A stretch of 64,000 nt of DNA from an uncultured Sphingomonadaceae bacterium (GTDB taxonomy: Bacteria > Pseudomonadota > Alphaproteobacteria > Sphingomonadales > Sphingomonadaceae). Each line of letters begins with the position of its first letter. The first letter of the stretch is position 1. The notes beneath the pieces were generated by a model, which did not search any database, was not told where the DNA came from, and saw only the letters and a list, made by a program, of their open reading frames with translations. This document shows, in pieces, positions 44,781 to 53,435 of the stretch. Location: NCBI GenBank assembly GCA_947501325.1, contig CANMVC010000002.1, positions 620,001 through 684,000 on the forward strand, given 5' to 3'. The translations under genes were made by a program, and so were the position numbers.

Positions 44781-46197
44781 GATTCGCGACAGTTCCCGTG
44801 GTTTTCAATTGCCGAACATCCGCCGCCTGAGGATGAAAATGGGCGGTTTTCTCCCATTTCGGCGCAACGCCCGCCAGACTTTTGAGATACTGAAACAAAG
44901 CCCGCCGCGCTGCCATTATATTGATGATATTGGCAATTACAGTGCGGGGAACAGACAGAAATGCCTCTCGCAGACCATAAAGTGAAAAAACAAAATAGCC
45001 CTTAAGTATCAAGCGCCAGGTCAGGAACGACCCGTTGATAATCAACATCGTCTTTAGCAGATCAGAAATCGGGCGCGGTTGATACAGACCGCTCAACTCC
45101 AGCCCATATAGAAAGCCCGTCAAAATCATTACGAAATAGGCGACCGCTAGAACCAGGGCCGCAAAGCTGGCCTTTCGATCCCTGTAGCGCATCCAGTTTT
45201 CGCGCCAACAGCGCTGCCACCCCAGCCGGTCCCATCCCGAAAGGGCGATACCCATCATCCAACGGCTTTTCTGTCTTATGGCATCGTCCAAATTTTCCGG
45301 GAAAAATTCCTGTGTGGCGACCCATTGCCCTTGCCTGTCCTTAAGCCGAGCGAAAATACCTCTCGCCCTTCCCTGCGTGAGCTGTAGACCTATTTCATAA
45401 TCCTCTGTCAGGCTGGTGGCATCAAAAGGCTTGCCCTGGGTAACAGTTGACAGCTGGCGCAGCTCATCACGCCGGAACGCGCACCCTACGCCGGCCGAGG
45501 GCATGGACACACCCAAAGCCTCCCGCAGAACCATCTGCTTGCCATGCATTTCTGCAAACTCATCACCATAATGACCGGCCACCCAGATGGAGCGGGCCGC
45601 GCGCCGCGGAATGACCGGTATCTGGACGAGAGAAGCGCGATCAATCAGATAGGCGAATAAATCGAGCGCGTTGGAATGAACCAAATCCTCCGCATCCTGC
45701 AATATGACAGCTTTGTAGCTAATGGCTTCGAGATTTTCATCCTGGCATAATGCGCGCCACAGCCGATTCAAACAGTCGGCTTTGGACGTCGGTCCCGCAT
45801 GATCACATATGACCATGCGTATATGGCTCGCATCCTTCGCCGCGGCAGCGACGGCTGCAATAGTCTGGCCATCATTGGGATAGCATCCTACATAGATACG
45901 ATAATTTCTGTTGCTCCATTGATCAATGCATCGCCGCAGCATCGCGCCAATAACCGCTGCCTCTCGCCATGCTGGTACAAATATCGCCAAGGGCTTATCG
46001 TCGTCAGATCGGGGCAACTGGTCCACGACGACCCGATTGTGACGCGTATAAATGAACAATTTTCGTTTTATCGAATGTGTCATCCAGACAAGGTCGAATA
46101 TCACGTCATCAATGGCGCCCAGAATAAAACACATGCTCGCGAACAGGAGCAGTTCTTTTTGCAAAAGATCGACCGTCGGCAGAATATACTCGCCCAT
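44773..46197 (-). CDS. NfrB-like processive glycosyltransferase (GT2)
   Basis: A 474-residue membrane glycosyltransferase. An N-terminal membrane segment, a GT-A domain (FVPAWREAAVIGAML; metal-binding acidic cluster in LQDAEDLVH; acceptor motif LTEDYEIGL; QKSRW of processive GT2 synthases), then three or four C-terminal membrane segments (from AALVLAVAYFVMILTGFLYG). E. coli NfrB has an added c-di-GMP-binding MshEN domain at the C-terminus; it is absent here. NfrB-type enzymes make an exopolysaccharide that also serves phage N4 adsorption. Co-translated with the NfrA-C-like gene. Confidence 0.82.
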   Translation of the reverse strand: MGEYILPTVDLLQKELLLFASMCFILGAIDDVIFDLVWMTHSIKRKLFIYTRHNRVVVDQLPRSDDDKPLAIFVPAWREAAVIGAMLRRCIDQWSNRNYRIYVGCYPNDGQTIAAVAAAAKDASHIRMVICDHAGPTSKADCLNRLWRALCQDENLEAISYKAVILQDAEDLVHSNALDLFAYLIDRASLVQIPVIPRRAARSIWVAGHYGDEFAEMHGKQMVLREALGVSMPSAGVGCAFRRDELRQLSTVTQGKPFDATSLTEDYEIGLQLTQGRARGIFARLKDRQGQWVATQEFFPENLDDAIRQKSRWMMGIALSGWDRLGWQRCWRENWMRYRDRKASFAALVLAVAYFVMILTGFLYGLELSGLYQPRPISDLLKTMLIINGSFLTWRLILKGYFVFSLYGLREAFLSVPRTVIANIINIMAARRALFQYLKSLAGVAPKWEKTAHFHPQAADVRQLKTTGTVANHE

Positions 46198-46417
46198 AAA
46201 CCGGCTTACTCCAGCAGCTTAAGCACCATATCCTAATTACCCAAGCCGCCCGACCAGCTCCCTATCAGCGCCGTCTTGGCGAGTACCTGCGCAGATATAT
46301 CACGACGTAACTTCGTGTAAACTATTTTATTGGTTCAATGAATAGGCATTGTAATAGACGCTGGACTTGCGGTGCAGATCAGGCCATCACACAAAGAAAA
46401 CTATTTCAGGAGATCTT

Positions 46418-47842
46418 ATGAGCGCAACACAGGCCCAAGGCTCGCCCACCACCAATACCGGACAAGCATTTGGTACCAGCGGATATCGCAATTACGTGAT
46501 TATTTCCCTGATGTTGCTCTACACTTTGAACTTCATTGACAGGATCCTGATCGGTGTCGTTGCGCAGCCGATCATTGAAGAGTTTAAATTGCAGGATTGG
46601 CAATTTGGCCTGCTGTCAGGATTTGGATTTGCCCTGATGTACACGGTGATGGGGATTCCCATCGCAAGGCTTGCGGAGAAGTGGAACCGGGTCAAGATTA
46701 TCGCAGCCAGCGTTGTCATGTGGTCTCTCATGACCGCACTATGCGGCATTGCTGGTAGCTTTCTGGCGCTGCTGGTCTTTCGTATCGGCGTTGGCATTGG
46801 CGAAGCGGGCTTAACGCCGGCGGCAAATTCCATCATTTCCGACTATTTCCCACCACGCAGCCGCGCCCGCGCCATAGCCATCTATACGATGGGCATCACT
46901 CTAGGTGGTGTGTTAGCGAACGCTTTTGGCGGGCCGATTACTGAGATGTTTTCCTGGCGGGAAGCATTTCTGGCGCTTGGCATACCAGGTATTCTGTTCG
47001 GGTTGATATTTCTTTGGACCGTCAAGGAACCACCGCGCGGCTATGCCGATCCGCCAACCGCGACAAAACCCAAGAAAATGAGCATGAGCGAAACAGTCAA
47101 GGAACTGTCTGTTAAACCGACTTTCTGGATCAATATGTTTGCGGCAGCCCTGGTCGCCTTTGTCGGCTATGGCGTCAGCAATTTCCAGGTCGCTTTTTTC
47201 CAGCGCGTTCACGAGATGTCGATATCGGAAGTCGCACTGCAAATCGCGGTACCCCTGGGTCTGGCGGCGTCCTTTGGTGCGTTCATGACGGGATATCTGA
47301 CCGAGAAACTCAGCGGACGTTATCCCAATGTTGTCGCATGGCTACCGGGCGTCATGCTGATTGCCTGTGTGCCGCTATATTGGATTGGCTTCACCACTGA
47401 CAGCGTCCCGTTTTCTTTGGGCGTACTGATTGTCGGTGCTACGCTTCACTACGGCTATCTTGGCGCGCAATATACCATTTGCCAAGGCGTCGCGAGCGCG
47501 CAATGCCGGGCAACAGCTGTCGCCCTGTTCCTGTTTGTGGTCAATCTGATCGGCTATGGCTTTGGTCCGCTGGTCATGGGCATATTGAGCGATATTTTAA
47601 TGAACGCTGATCTGGCCGCATCGCAATTTGCCGCTGAACTGACGCCCCAAATATGTAAGGGCAAACCAGATGAGCTGATCGCTGCTTTGGGTGCAGACAA
47701 AGCGCAGGCTTGCCTGACCGCCAGTGCCGAAGGACTGCGTTGGTCGATGATATATATTGTCAGCATCTTCTTTGTCGCCGGCGCGATGTATGTCTACGCC
47801 TGCAAGACCCTGCAGAAAGACCTGGTCGCCAAGATGAACTGA
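46418..47842 (+). CDS. MFS transporter, spinster-like
   Basis: A 474-residue major-facilitator permease from ATG 46418 (CAGGAG ribosome site). Twelve membrane segments can be drawn; the first begins [20 protein letters not shown]. The intracellular loop motif ([13 protein letters not shown]) and [27 protein letters not shown] match the spinster/hexuronate-like group frequently annotated as generic MFS in sphingomonads. Substrate unknown. A thioesterase gene follows on the same strand. Confidence 0.9.
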   Translation: MSATQAQGSPTTNTGQAFGTSGYRNYVIISLMLLYTLNFIDRILIGVVAQPIIEEFKLQDWQFGLLSGFGFALMYTVMGIPIARLAEKWNRVKIIAASVVMWSLMTALCGIAGSFLALLVFRIGVGIGEAGLTPAANSIISDYFPPRSRARAIAIYTMGITLGGVLANAFGGPITEMFSWREAFLALGIPGILFGLIFLWTVKEPPRGYADPPTATKPKKMSMSETVKELSVKPTFWINMFAAALVAFVGYGVSNFQVAFFQRVHEMSISEVALQIAVPLGLAASFGAFMTGYLTEKLSGRYPNVVAWLPGVMLIACVPLYWIGFTTDSVPFSLGVLIVGATLHYGYLGAQYTICQGVASAQCRATAVALFLFVVNLIGYGFGPLVMGILSDILMNADLAASQFAAELTPQICKGKPDELIAALGADKAQACLTASAEGLRWSMIYIVSIFFVAGAMYVYACKTLQKDLVAKMN

Positions 47843-47872
47843 TCATCCAACCTACATTACAAAGAGTATCCG

Positions 47873-48307
47873 ATGTCCAAACCCGAACCCTGGCAGCTGT
47901 CAAAGGCCAGCTATCCCTTTTCCAATGTCACCCAGACGCGCTTTGGCGATATGGACCTGCTTGGCCATATCAATAATGTCGCGATGGCCGATCTGTTCGA
48001 AAATGGCCGGGTCCGCTTCAACCGGTCCATGGGTATGGAAAATCGTGCAGAGGGGGACCGCTGGCTGATCGCCGCGGTGCAGATCAACTATCTGAGGGAA
48101 GCCCACTTCCCCGATGATGCGGAGATTTGCAGCGGCATTGTCCGGATCGGCAACTCATCCTGGGACATCCTGTCGGCCGCGTTTCAGAACGACCTATGCG
48201 TCGCGACCTGCACCACGACGTTGGTGCTGACCAATCCGCAAGGCGCCAAAGCGATTGACGCGGAGTTTCGGGCGGTGCTTGAAGCGCAGATGGTCAAGCG
48301 CGACTAG
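47873..48307 (+). CDS. acyl-CoA thioesterase, 4HBT hotdog fold
   Basis: A 144-residue hotdog-fold thioesterase: FGDMDLLGHINNVAMADLFENGR contains the catalytic Asp and the HINN motif of the 4-hydroxybenzoyl-CoA thioesterase type, with INYLREAHFPDDAEICSG and SSWDILSAAF in the core. ATG 47873, with an AAAGAG ribosome site, lies 30 bases after the MFS gene. The stop is followed within four bases by the end of the convergent crotonase gene. Substrate unknown. Confidence 0.88.
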   Translation: MSKPEPWQLSKASYPFSNVTQTRFGDMDLLGHINNVAMADLFENGRVRFNRSMGMENRAEGDRWLIAAVQINYLREAHFPDDAEICSGIVRIGNSSWDILSAAFQNDLCVATCTTTLVLTNPQGAKAIDAEFRAVLEAQMVKRD

Positions 48308-48310
48308 TTT

Positions 48311-49093
48311 CTAGTCGTTAAAATTGGCCGCGCGTTTCTGCATGAAGGCCATCACGGCCTCTTTCTGATTGGGGCCCTTGCCGACCTTGTCCTGCTCGGC
48401 GCTTTCCATCATCAGGATCTCGTCTTCATTCATGTCCGGCAGCTGGTTCATCAACCGCTTGGCGGCCTTGATTGCATCCGGATTCTTGCCGGCAATTTCT
48501 GCGGCCAGTTCCATCGCCTTGGCATGCGGATCATCGGCGAGATGTGACACAAAGCCCAGCTCCTTGCCTTCCTCGCCAGAGAATATCCGGTTGGTGTAGG
48601 TAAGCTCCCGCAAAATATCATCGCGCACAAAGCTGCGCCAGGTTGTGTAGCTGCCCATGTCCGGGATCAGGCCCCAGCGCATTTCCATGATCGATAATTT
48701 GGAGTCCGGCGTCGCAATCCGCACGTCCGCCGCCGAAGCAAATTGCAGACCACCGCCGACACAGGCACCATGGATGGCAACGATTACCGGCGCGGGCAAC
48801 CGCCGCCACTGCAGCACGACATGCTGATATTTATTCGCATTGCCATAGCTGCGATCGGTCAGACTGCCGGTCGTGCTCGACTGCGTAAAGCTCGCCATGT
48901 CGAGCCCCGCACAAAAGCCTTTGCCATTGCCGGACAGCACGATCGCCCGCACATCCTTCATTGCGGCAAGCTTGTCCGTCGCGTCAATAATCGCATCAAT
49001 CTGGTCCGGGTCGAGCGCATTCATCTTTTCCGGCCGGTTGAACCGGACGTCGGCAATATGATTTTCAACCGAAATTGTGACGCGTTCTGACAT
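48311..49093 (-). CDS. enoyl-CoA hydratase/isomerase family protein
   Basis: A 260-residue crotonase-fold protein from ATG 49093 (the frame is open well upstream but MSERVTISVENHIADVRFN is the normal family start). The oxyanion segments are CAGLDMASF and GACVGGGLQFASAADVR. The residue at the first Glu position is Gln, while a Glu in SIMEMRWGLIPD is kept, as in many crotonase-family enzymes of uncertain activity. Same strand as the downstream-lying isomerase and GST genes; possibly aromatic or fatty-acid breakdown. Confidence 0.87.
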   Translation of the reverse strand: MSERVTISVENHIADVRFNRPEKMNALDPDQIDAIIDATDKLAAMKDVRAIVLSGNGKGFCAGLDMASFTQSSTTGSLTDRSYGNANKYQHVVLQWRRLPAPVIVAIHGACVGGGLQFASAADVRIATPDSKLSIMEMRWGLIPDMGSYTTWRSFVRDDILRELTYTNRIFSGEEGKELGFVSHLADDPHAKAMELAAEIAGKNPDAIKAAKRLMNQLPDMNEDEILMMESAEQDKVGKGPNQKEAVMAFMQKRAANFND

Positions 49094-49121
49094 GGTTAGG
49101 CTCCGTAGCAGCTGGATTCGT

Positions 49122-49751
49122 TTATGAGTTTCCCGCGAGTTTAATCGCTCGATTAACCAACGGCAACTGATCATTGCCAAAATACATCCGTTCGCCATCT
49201 CCGAAAGGCACAAATATGCTAGGCGACCCATAGGCACCGCGAGCGATGGCTTCCTCAGTATTGGCGCGCAGCCGGTCCTTCACGGCCTGTTCCTGCGTTC
49301 GCGCCACAAGCGCCTCCCCATCCATCCCGATCTCATTGGCAATGGCCGCCAATACCGCCGGGTCGTCCAGATTGCGCTGATCCGTATAATAAGCGTTGAA
49401 AGCCGCCGTCGCAAATTTGTGCAATGCGGCCTGATCTTCCTCCAAGGCACAACAGGCGCGCATGGCGTGGACCGATTTGACCGGATGATGCTCGCTCGGA
49501 AAATTCATCGGTATCCCGGCCAGCGCGGCCCAATCCTTCATCACCCGAAAGCTATGCACAAATTTCGGATTGTCGGGATTTTCGCGTGCAGAATAAACGC
49601 TCTGGTTCACCGCGTTGAAGACGCCGCCAACCAGAAACGGTTTCCAGGTGATTTTGGCACCGGTGTCCGCAATGATGGGCTGGATATTGTGGAACGCCAG
49701 ACAGGTCCACGGGGACGAGAGGTCGAAATAAAAATCTACACTTACGGTCAT
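49122..49751 (-). CDS. 2-hydroxychromene-2-carboxylate isomerase family protein
   Basis: A 209-residue DsbA-like protein of the HCCA isomerase (GST kappa) group. It starts VSVDFYFDLSSPWTCLAFHN, where SSPW replaces the CxxC of thiol oxidoreductases, and ends with GSPSIFVPFGDGERMYFGND, typical of the group. HCCA isomerase acts in naphthalene-type degradation with glutathione; many homologues have other roles. ATG 49751; the frame extends upstream through a palindromic repeat and that part is not likely coding. Confidence 0.88.
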   Translation of the reverse strand: MTVSVDFYFDLSSPWTCLAFHNIQPIIADTGAKITWKPFLVGGVFNAVNQSVYSARENPDNPKFVHSFRVMKDWAALAGIPMNFPSEHHPVKSVHAMRACCALEEDQAALHKFATAAFNAYYTDQRNLDDPAVLAAIANEIGMDGEALVARTQEQAVKDRLRANTEEAIARGAYGSPSIFVPFGDGERMYFGNDQLPLVNRAIKLAGNS

Positions 49752-49776
49752 ATATTCACCCTTTTTTCCGATACAG

Positions 49777-49864
49777 CCGTGCTCCTGCGCAGGCAGGAGC
49801 CTATCTCCAGTTCGCGAATAACTGCACAAGCGAGAGATGGACCCCTGCCTGCGCAGGGGCACGG
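49777..49864. repeat. palindromic repeat, third family, copy A
   Basis: Left arm from 49777 (CCGTGCTCCTGCGCAGGCAG...CTATCTCC) and right arm 49834-49864 ending CAGGGGCACGG are inverse copies with about 27 of 31 matches; each arm also contains a CCTGCGCAGG hairpin. A second copy is at 53281-53432, whose left arm differs at only two of 29 positions. It lies between the HCCA isomerase and GST genes. Confidence 0.85.
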
Positions 49865-49884
49865 TGGCTTTTCATATCCAAGCA

Positions 49885-50574
49885 TCATTCCTTTATCCCG
49901 AATAGCGTCTTGCGCACTTCGGCATCATCCTGCGGGTTGCGATTAATCTTGTCGCGGCCCAAAGCCATGCCGCGCCGCAATCCCTCGCGCTGCTTCAGCT
50001 CCTCATACCAGCGCTTCACGCTGGCAAAATCGCCCAAGTCAATTTCCTGCCGCTTGTACGTCTGCACCCACGGAAAGCAGGCCATATCGGCAATGCTGTA
50101 ATCACTGCCAGCGAGATAATCATGCTCCGCCAGCCGCCGGTCCATCACCCCGAACAGCCGCAGCACTTCGCCACGATAGCGCTCGGTGGCATAGGCAATC
50201 CGGTCAGGCGCGTAGAGTTTGAAATGGCCATGCTGCCCCATCATCGGCCCCAGCCCGCCCATTTGCCACATTAGCCATTCCGTCGCCGCGATCTGACCGG
50301 GCAAATCATGCGGCAGGAACTGCTCCGCCTTGTTGGCCAGATAGAGCAGGATTGCGCCGGTTTCGAAAACGCTGATCGGTTCCTCGCCTTCGATCGGGTC
50401 ATGATCGACAATGGCCGGGATGCGGTTATTCGGGCTGATCGCCAGGAAATCCGGCTCAAACTGCTCCCCTGCGCCAATATTCACCCATTTGACCCGATAA
50501 TCGAGCCCGCATTCCTCCAGCATCACACTGATTTTCCAGCCATTGGGTGTGGGAGCGAAATAGAGGTCAATCAT
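49885..50574 (-). CDS. glutathione S-transferase, nu-class (YfcG-like)
   Basis: A 229-residue cytosolic GST. The N-terminal thioredoxin-like domain begins MIDLYFAPTPNGWKISVMLEE, with the PTPNGWKI turn typical of YfcG-like enzymes, and includes NNRIPAIVDHD and VFETGAILLYLA (the glutathione-binding Glu/Thr region). The helical C-terminal domain has DYSIADMACFPWV. Disulfide-reductase activity toward small molecules is typical of the class. On the same strand as the HCCA isomerase. Confidence 0.92.
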   Translation of the reverse strand: MIDLYFAPTPNGWKISVMLEECGLDYRVKWVNIGAGEQFEPDFLAISPNNRIPAIVDHDPIEGEEPISVFETGAILLYLANKAEQFLPHDLPGQIAATEWLMWQMGGLGPMMGQHGHFKLYAPDRIAYATERYRGEVLRLFGVMDRRLAEHDYLAGSDYSIADMACFPWVQTYKRQEIDLGDFASVKRWYEELKQREGLRRGMALGRDKINRNPQDDAEVRKTLFGIKE

Positions 50575-50857
50575 TGCACATTAAATCCCGTTAGAAAGAA
50601 GACAAATTATGCGCCATTCAAGGCTGAAATTCTGTCAAACCGAGCCTTTAAAACGACCAACGGAAAAGCGGAATCAACAGGGCGTATAATGGCCATAATT
50701 CATGGTTGCATAAAACAGGTCTTGTAGGACAGTAAAATATTGCGTCAGTACCGGCCGTTATCTGACAATAGCGGCAACACGGCCCTGAGGGCTGGACGTC
50801 GGACGCGGAACGGGTAGGATGTCACTAGAAATCCCCCCTCTTTGAAAGGAACGCCCC

Positions 50858-51283
50858 ATGTCTATCGATGTAATCTACAAAACCAGCGCCACCGCCACCG
50901 GCGGTCGCGACGGATCGGCCAAATCGGATGACGGCTCCGTCGACGTCAAACTTGTAGTACCCAAGGAAATGGGCGGCCCGGGTGGTACTGGTGCCAATCC
51001 GGAAAAGCTGTTCGCTGCCGGCTACTCCGCCTGCTTTCTCGGTGCGATGAAAGCCGTGTCGGGCAAGGCCAATGTCAGCGTCCCCGCCGATGCAACTGTC
51101 ACCGCCACCATCGGCTTTGGCCCGCGCGAAGCCGGCGGCTATGGGATTACCGCCGACCTGGAGATCAGCTTGCCCGGCATCGATAAAGCCGATGGCGAGC
51201 GGCTGGTCCACGCGGCCCATGCCGTCTGCCCCTATTCCAATGCGACGCGGGGCAATGTGGATGTCGGACTAACGGTCGTTTGA
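50858..51283 (+). CDS. ohr: organic hydroperoxide resistance protein
   Basis: Ohr reduces organic and fatty-acid hydroperoxides with a Cys-based peroxidase reaction. The 141-residue protein carries both active-site cysteines: FAAGYSACFLGAM and HAVCPYSNATRGNV, and the catalytic Arg region at GGREG-like GGRDGSAKSDDG. A GAAAGGAACG ribosome site precedes ATG 50858. No ohrR repressor is adjacent, and no OhrR box was recognised in the 283-base upstream gap, which otherwise shows nothing I can assign. Confidence 0.95.
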   Translation: MSIDVIYKTSATATGGRDGSAKSDDGSVDVKLVVPKEMGGPGGTGANPEKLFAAGYSACFLGAMKAVSGKANVSVPADATVTATIGFGPREAGGYGITADLEISLPGIDKADGERLVHAAHAVCPYSNATRGNVDVGLTVV

Positions 51284-51363
51284 GGAGAGAGTACACGATC
51301 AGATGATTTTCGAATAAACTGATCCGCACCCACACCCAAAATCCATGCTGGAGCTATCCATTC

Positions 51364-51930
51364 ATGACCTTAACCAACCTCATAGTTCCAACCTATACGC
51401 TCATGCTCAAAGCGCTTTCGGGTTGGCTGAAGAAGGCAGAGACGCAGATGCCGGAAGCAGAGGCGGAAGCGCTGCTATCCGCGCGTCTTGCGCCCGATAT
51501 GTTTCCTCTCTCGACCCAGATTCGGTTTGTCTGCCTACAGGCGCAAGAAGCTGTATTCCGGCTTAGAGGAGAAGCTTTCCCGAAATCATTCGATGACCTG
51601 GTTAATGAAGGAAGAAATGCCGGTGAGCGGCCCGGTTCGCTTGCGGATGCGCAAGCCCGGATTGATGAGGCTATCGCGCTGCTGGAGAGCCTTGCACCCG
51701 ATGCGCTGGATGCAGAGCCGGACCAATCCGTCGCGCACGAACTGCCTAGCGGCATGATCTTCGATCTGACCGCAGAGCAATATGCCCGTGATTGGGCGCT
51801 GGCCCAATTTTATTTTCACCTGATGACGGCTTATGCGATATTGCGCAGCGAGAAAGTCGCGCTCGGCAAAGCGGACTTCATACCGCATTTATTGCCCTAT
51901 CTTCGTCCCGAAACGATGCCCAAAGGCTAA
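51364..51930 (+). CDS. DUF1993 family protein
   Basis: A 188-residue helical protein of the DUF1993 family (DinB-like four-helix bundle). Family-type stretches are YTLMLKALSGWLKKAE, LAPDMFPLSTQIRFVC and HFYHLMTAYAILR-like FYFHLMTAYAILRSEKVALGK, with IPHLLP at the end. No enzymatic role is known. It is about 80 bases after ohr, so it may share stress-dependent expression. Confidence 0.85.
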   Translation: MTLTNLIVPTYTLMLKALSGWLKKAETQMPEAEAEALLSARLAPDMFPLSTQIRFVCLQAQEAVFRLRGEAFPKSFDDLVNEGRNAGERPGSLADAQARIDEAIALLESLAPDALDAEPDQSVAHELPSGMIFDLTAEQYARDWALAQFYFHLMTAYAILRSEKVALGKADFIPHLLPYLRPETMPKG

Positions 51931-51983
51931 TCATCGGTTTTCGGATCAGGCAGCCGCTCTCCCGATTCCAAAGCCGTAGCCAA

Positions 51984-53162
51984 TTATCCCTGGCTCAAAA
52001 ACTTCCGCATGTTTCGAGCGGCTTGCCGGATGCGCTGTTCATTCTCGACCAGCGCAAGGCGGACATAGCCCTCGCCTTCGTCGCCAAAGCCCGGACCCGG
52101 GGCCACCGCGACGCCCGCTTCTGCGATAAGCCGCTTGGAAAACTCCATGGATCCGAGATGTTTGAACTGTTCCGGAATCGGCGCCCATGCAAACATACTG
52201 GCTTCTGGTGGAGGAATATCCCAACCGGCGCGGCCGAAGCTTTCTACCATCACGTCGCGACGCTTTTTGTATAGCGCCCGGTTCTCTGCGATAATATCCT
52301 GCGGGCCGTTGAGCGCAGCGGTTGCCGCCACTTGAATCGGCGTGAACGCGCCATAGTCGAGGTAGCTTTTCACCCGCGTCAGAGCGCCGATCAGTTTCTG
52401 ATTGCCGACGGCAAAACCCATGCGCCAGCCGGGCATACTATAGGTTTTGGACATGCTGGTAAATTCAACCACGCAGTCTTTGGCGCCCTTAACCTGCAAC
52501 ATCGAGGGTGTGGGGGTGTCGCCATAGTATATCTCGGCATAAGCAAGATCGCTAATAACCCACAATTTATGCTCGCGCGCGAAGTCGACAACCTTCTGGT
52601 AGAAGTCGAGATCGGCGACATAGGCGGTCGGGTTGGATGGATAGCCCATCACCAGCACCGATGGCTTGGGCACTGAATAACTCATCGCATATTCCAGCCG
52701 GGTGAAAAAATCCGGACCGGGCGCTGCAGGAATAGAGCGGATCGCCGCACCTGCAATGATGAACCCGAAAGTGTGGATCGGATAGGATGGATTGGGTGCC
52801 AGCACGACATCGCCGGGCGCTGTGATCGCCTGCGCGAGATTGGCGAGCCCTTCTTTGGAGCCGAGCGTCACAATGACTTCGCTCTCGGGATCAAGGTCGA
52901 CGTCAAAGCGGCGCTTGTAATAGTTGGACTGGGCGAGGCGCAGGCCCTTTATACCTTTGGACGCGCTATAACGGTGTGCGGTGGGATCATTGGCCGTTTC
53001 GCAAAGCTTGTCGATTACATGCTTGGCCGGCGCGCCATCGGGATTGCCCATGCCCAGGTCAATAATATCCTCACCGCGGGCGCGCGCCTCTGCCTTCATC
53101 GCGTTCACTTCAGCGAACACATAGGGCGGCAGACGTTTGATGCGGTAGAATTCTTCTGACAT
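51984..53162 (-). CDS. alaC: AlaC-like PLP-dependent aminotransferase
   Basis: A class I/II aminotransferase of 392 residues close to AlaC, the glutamate-pyruvate aminotransferase, though often annotated as LL-diaminopimelate aminotransferase. It starts FYRIKRLPPYVFAEVNAMKA, the AlaC start. The PLP lysine is in SMSKTYSMPGWRMGF, with SNPTAYVADLDF and VLAPNPSYPIHTFG as further motifs. Single gene with a palindromic repeat upstream. Confidence 0.9.
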   Translation of the reverse strand: MSEEFYRIKRLPPYVFAEVNAMKAEARARGEDIIDLGMGNPDGAPAKHVIDKLCETANDPTAHRYSASKGIKGLRLAQSNYYKRRFDVDLDPESEVIVTLGSKEGLANLAQAITAPGDVVLAPNPSYPIHTFGFIIAGAAIRSIPAAPGPDFFTRLEYAMSYSVPKPSVLVMGYPSNPTAYVADLDFYQKVVDFAREHKLWVISDLAYAEIYYGDTPTPSMLQVKGAKDCVVEFTSMSKTYSMPGWRMGFAVGNQKLIGALTRVKSYLDYGAFTPIQVAATAALNGPQDIIAENRALYKKRRDVMVESFGRAGWDIPPPEASMFAWAPIPEQFKHLGSMEFSKRLIAEAGVAVAPGPGFGDEGEGYVRLALVENEQRIRQAARNMRKFLSQG

Positions 53163-53280
53163 GGCTTAATCGATTCCGGTGTTTCGTTTTACGCAGGCGC
53201 TGCTTTGCGCAACTTTGAAAGGAATGTCGAGAGGTTCGGGACAATTTATGAGAGCGGCTGAAAACTCTATCCCTATTTCT

Positions 53281-53432
53281 TGTGCTCCCGCGCAGGCGGG
53301 AGCCTATCTCCCAAGCGCGTGGTAAAACGCCACAGATATTGTTGTCTTGATATCTCGCCTGATCGCTTCCCCAATTCTGTTGGCCTTCGTTTTACGGTCC
53401 GGAGATTGGGCCCCGCCTACGCAGGCGCACAG
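53281..53432. repeat. palindromic repeat, third family, copy B
   Basis: Left arm 53281-53312 (TGTGCTCCCGCGCAGGCGGG...) and right arm 53401-53432 (GGAGATTGGG...GCACAG) are inverse, imperfect copies about 90 bases apart. The arms match copy A at 49777. The 273-base gap between alaC and phoD contains only this repeat. Confidence 0.8.
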
Positions 53433-53435
53433 TGC

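Noticed and set aside
49094-49237. N-terminal extension of the crotonase gene at 48311
   Set aside because: It overlaps the end of the neighbouring isomerase gene and adds residues unlike the family; MSERVTISVENH is the usual start.
49752-49862. N-terminal extension of the HCCA isomerase
   Set aside because: The extension would be read through the palindromic repeat and lacks family similarity; the ATG at 49751 fits the fold start.
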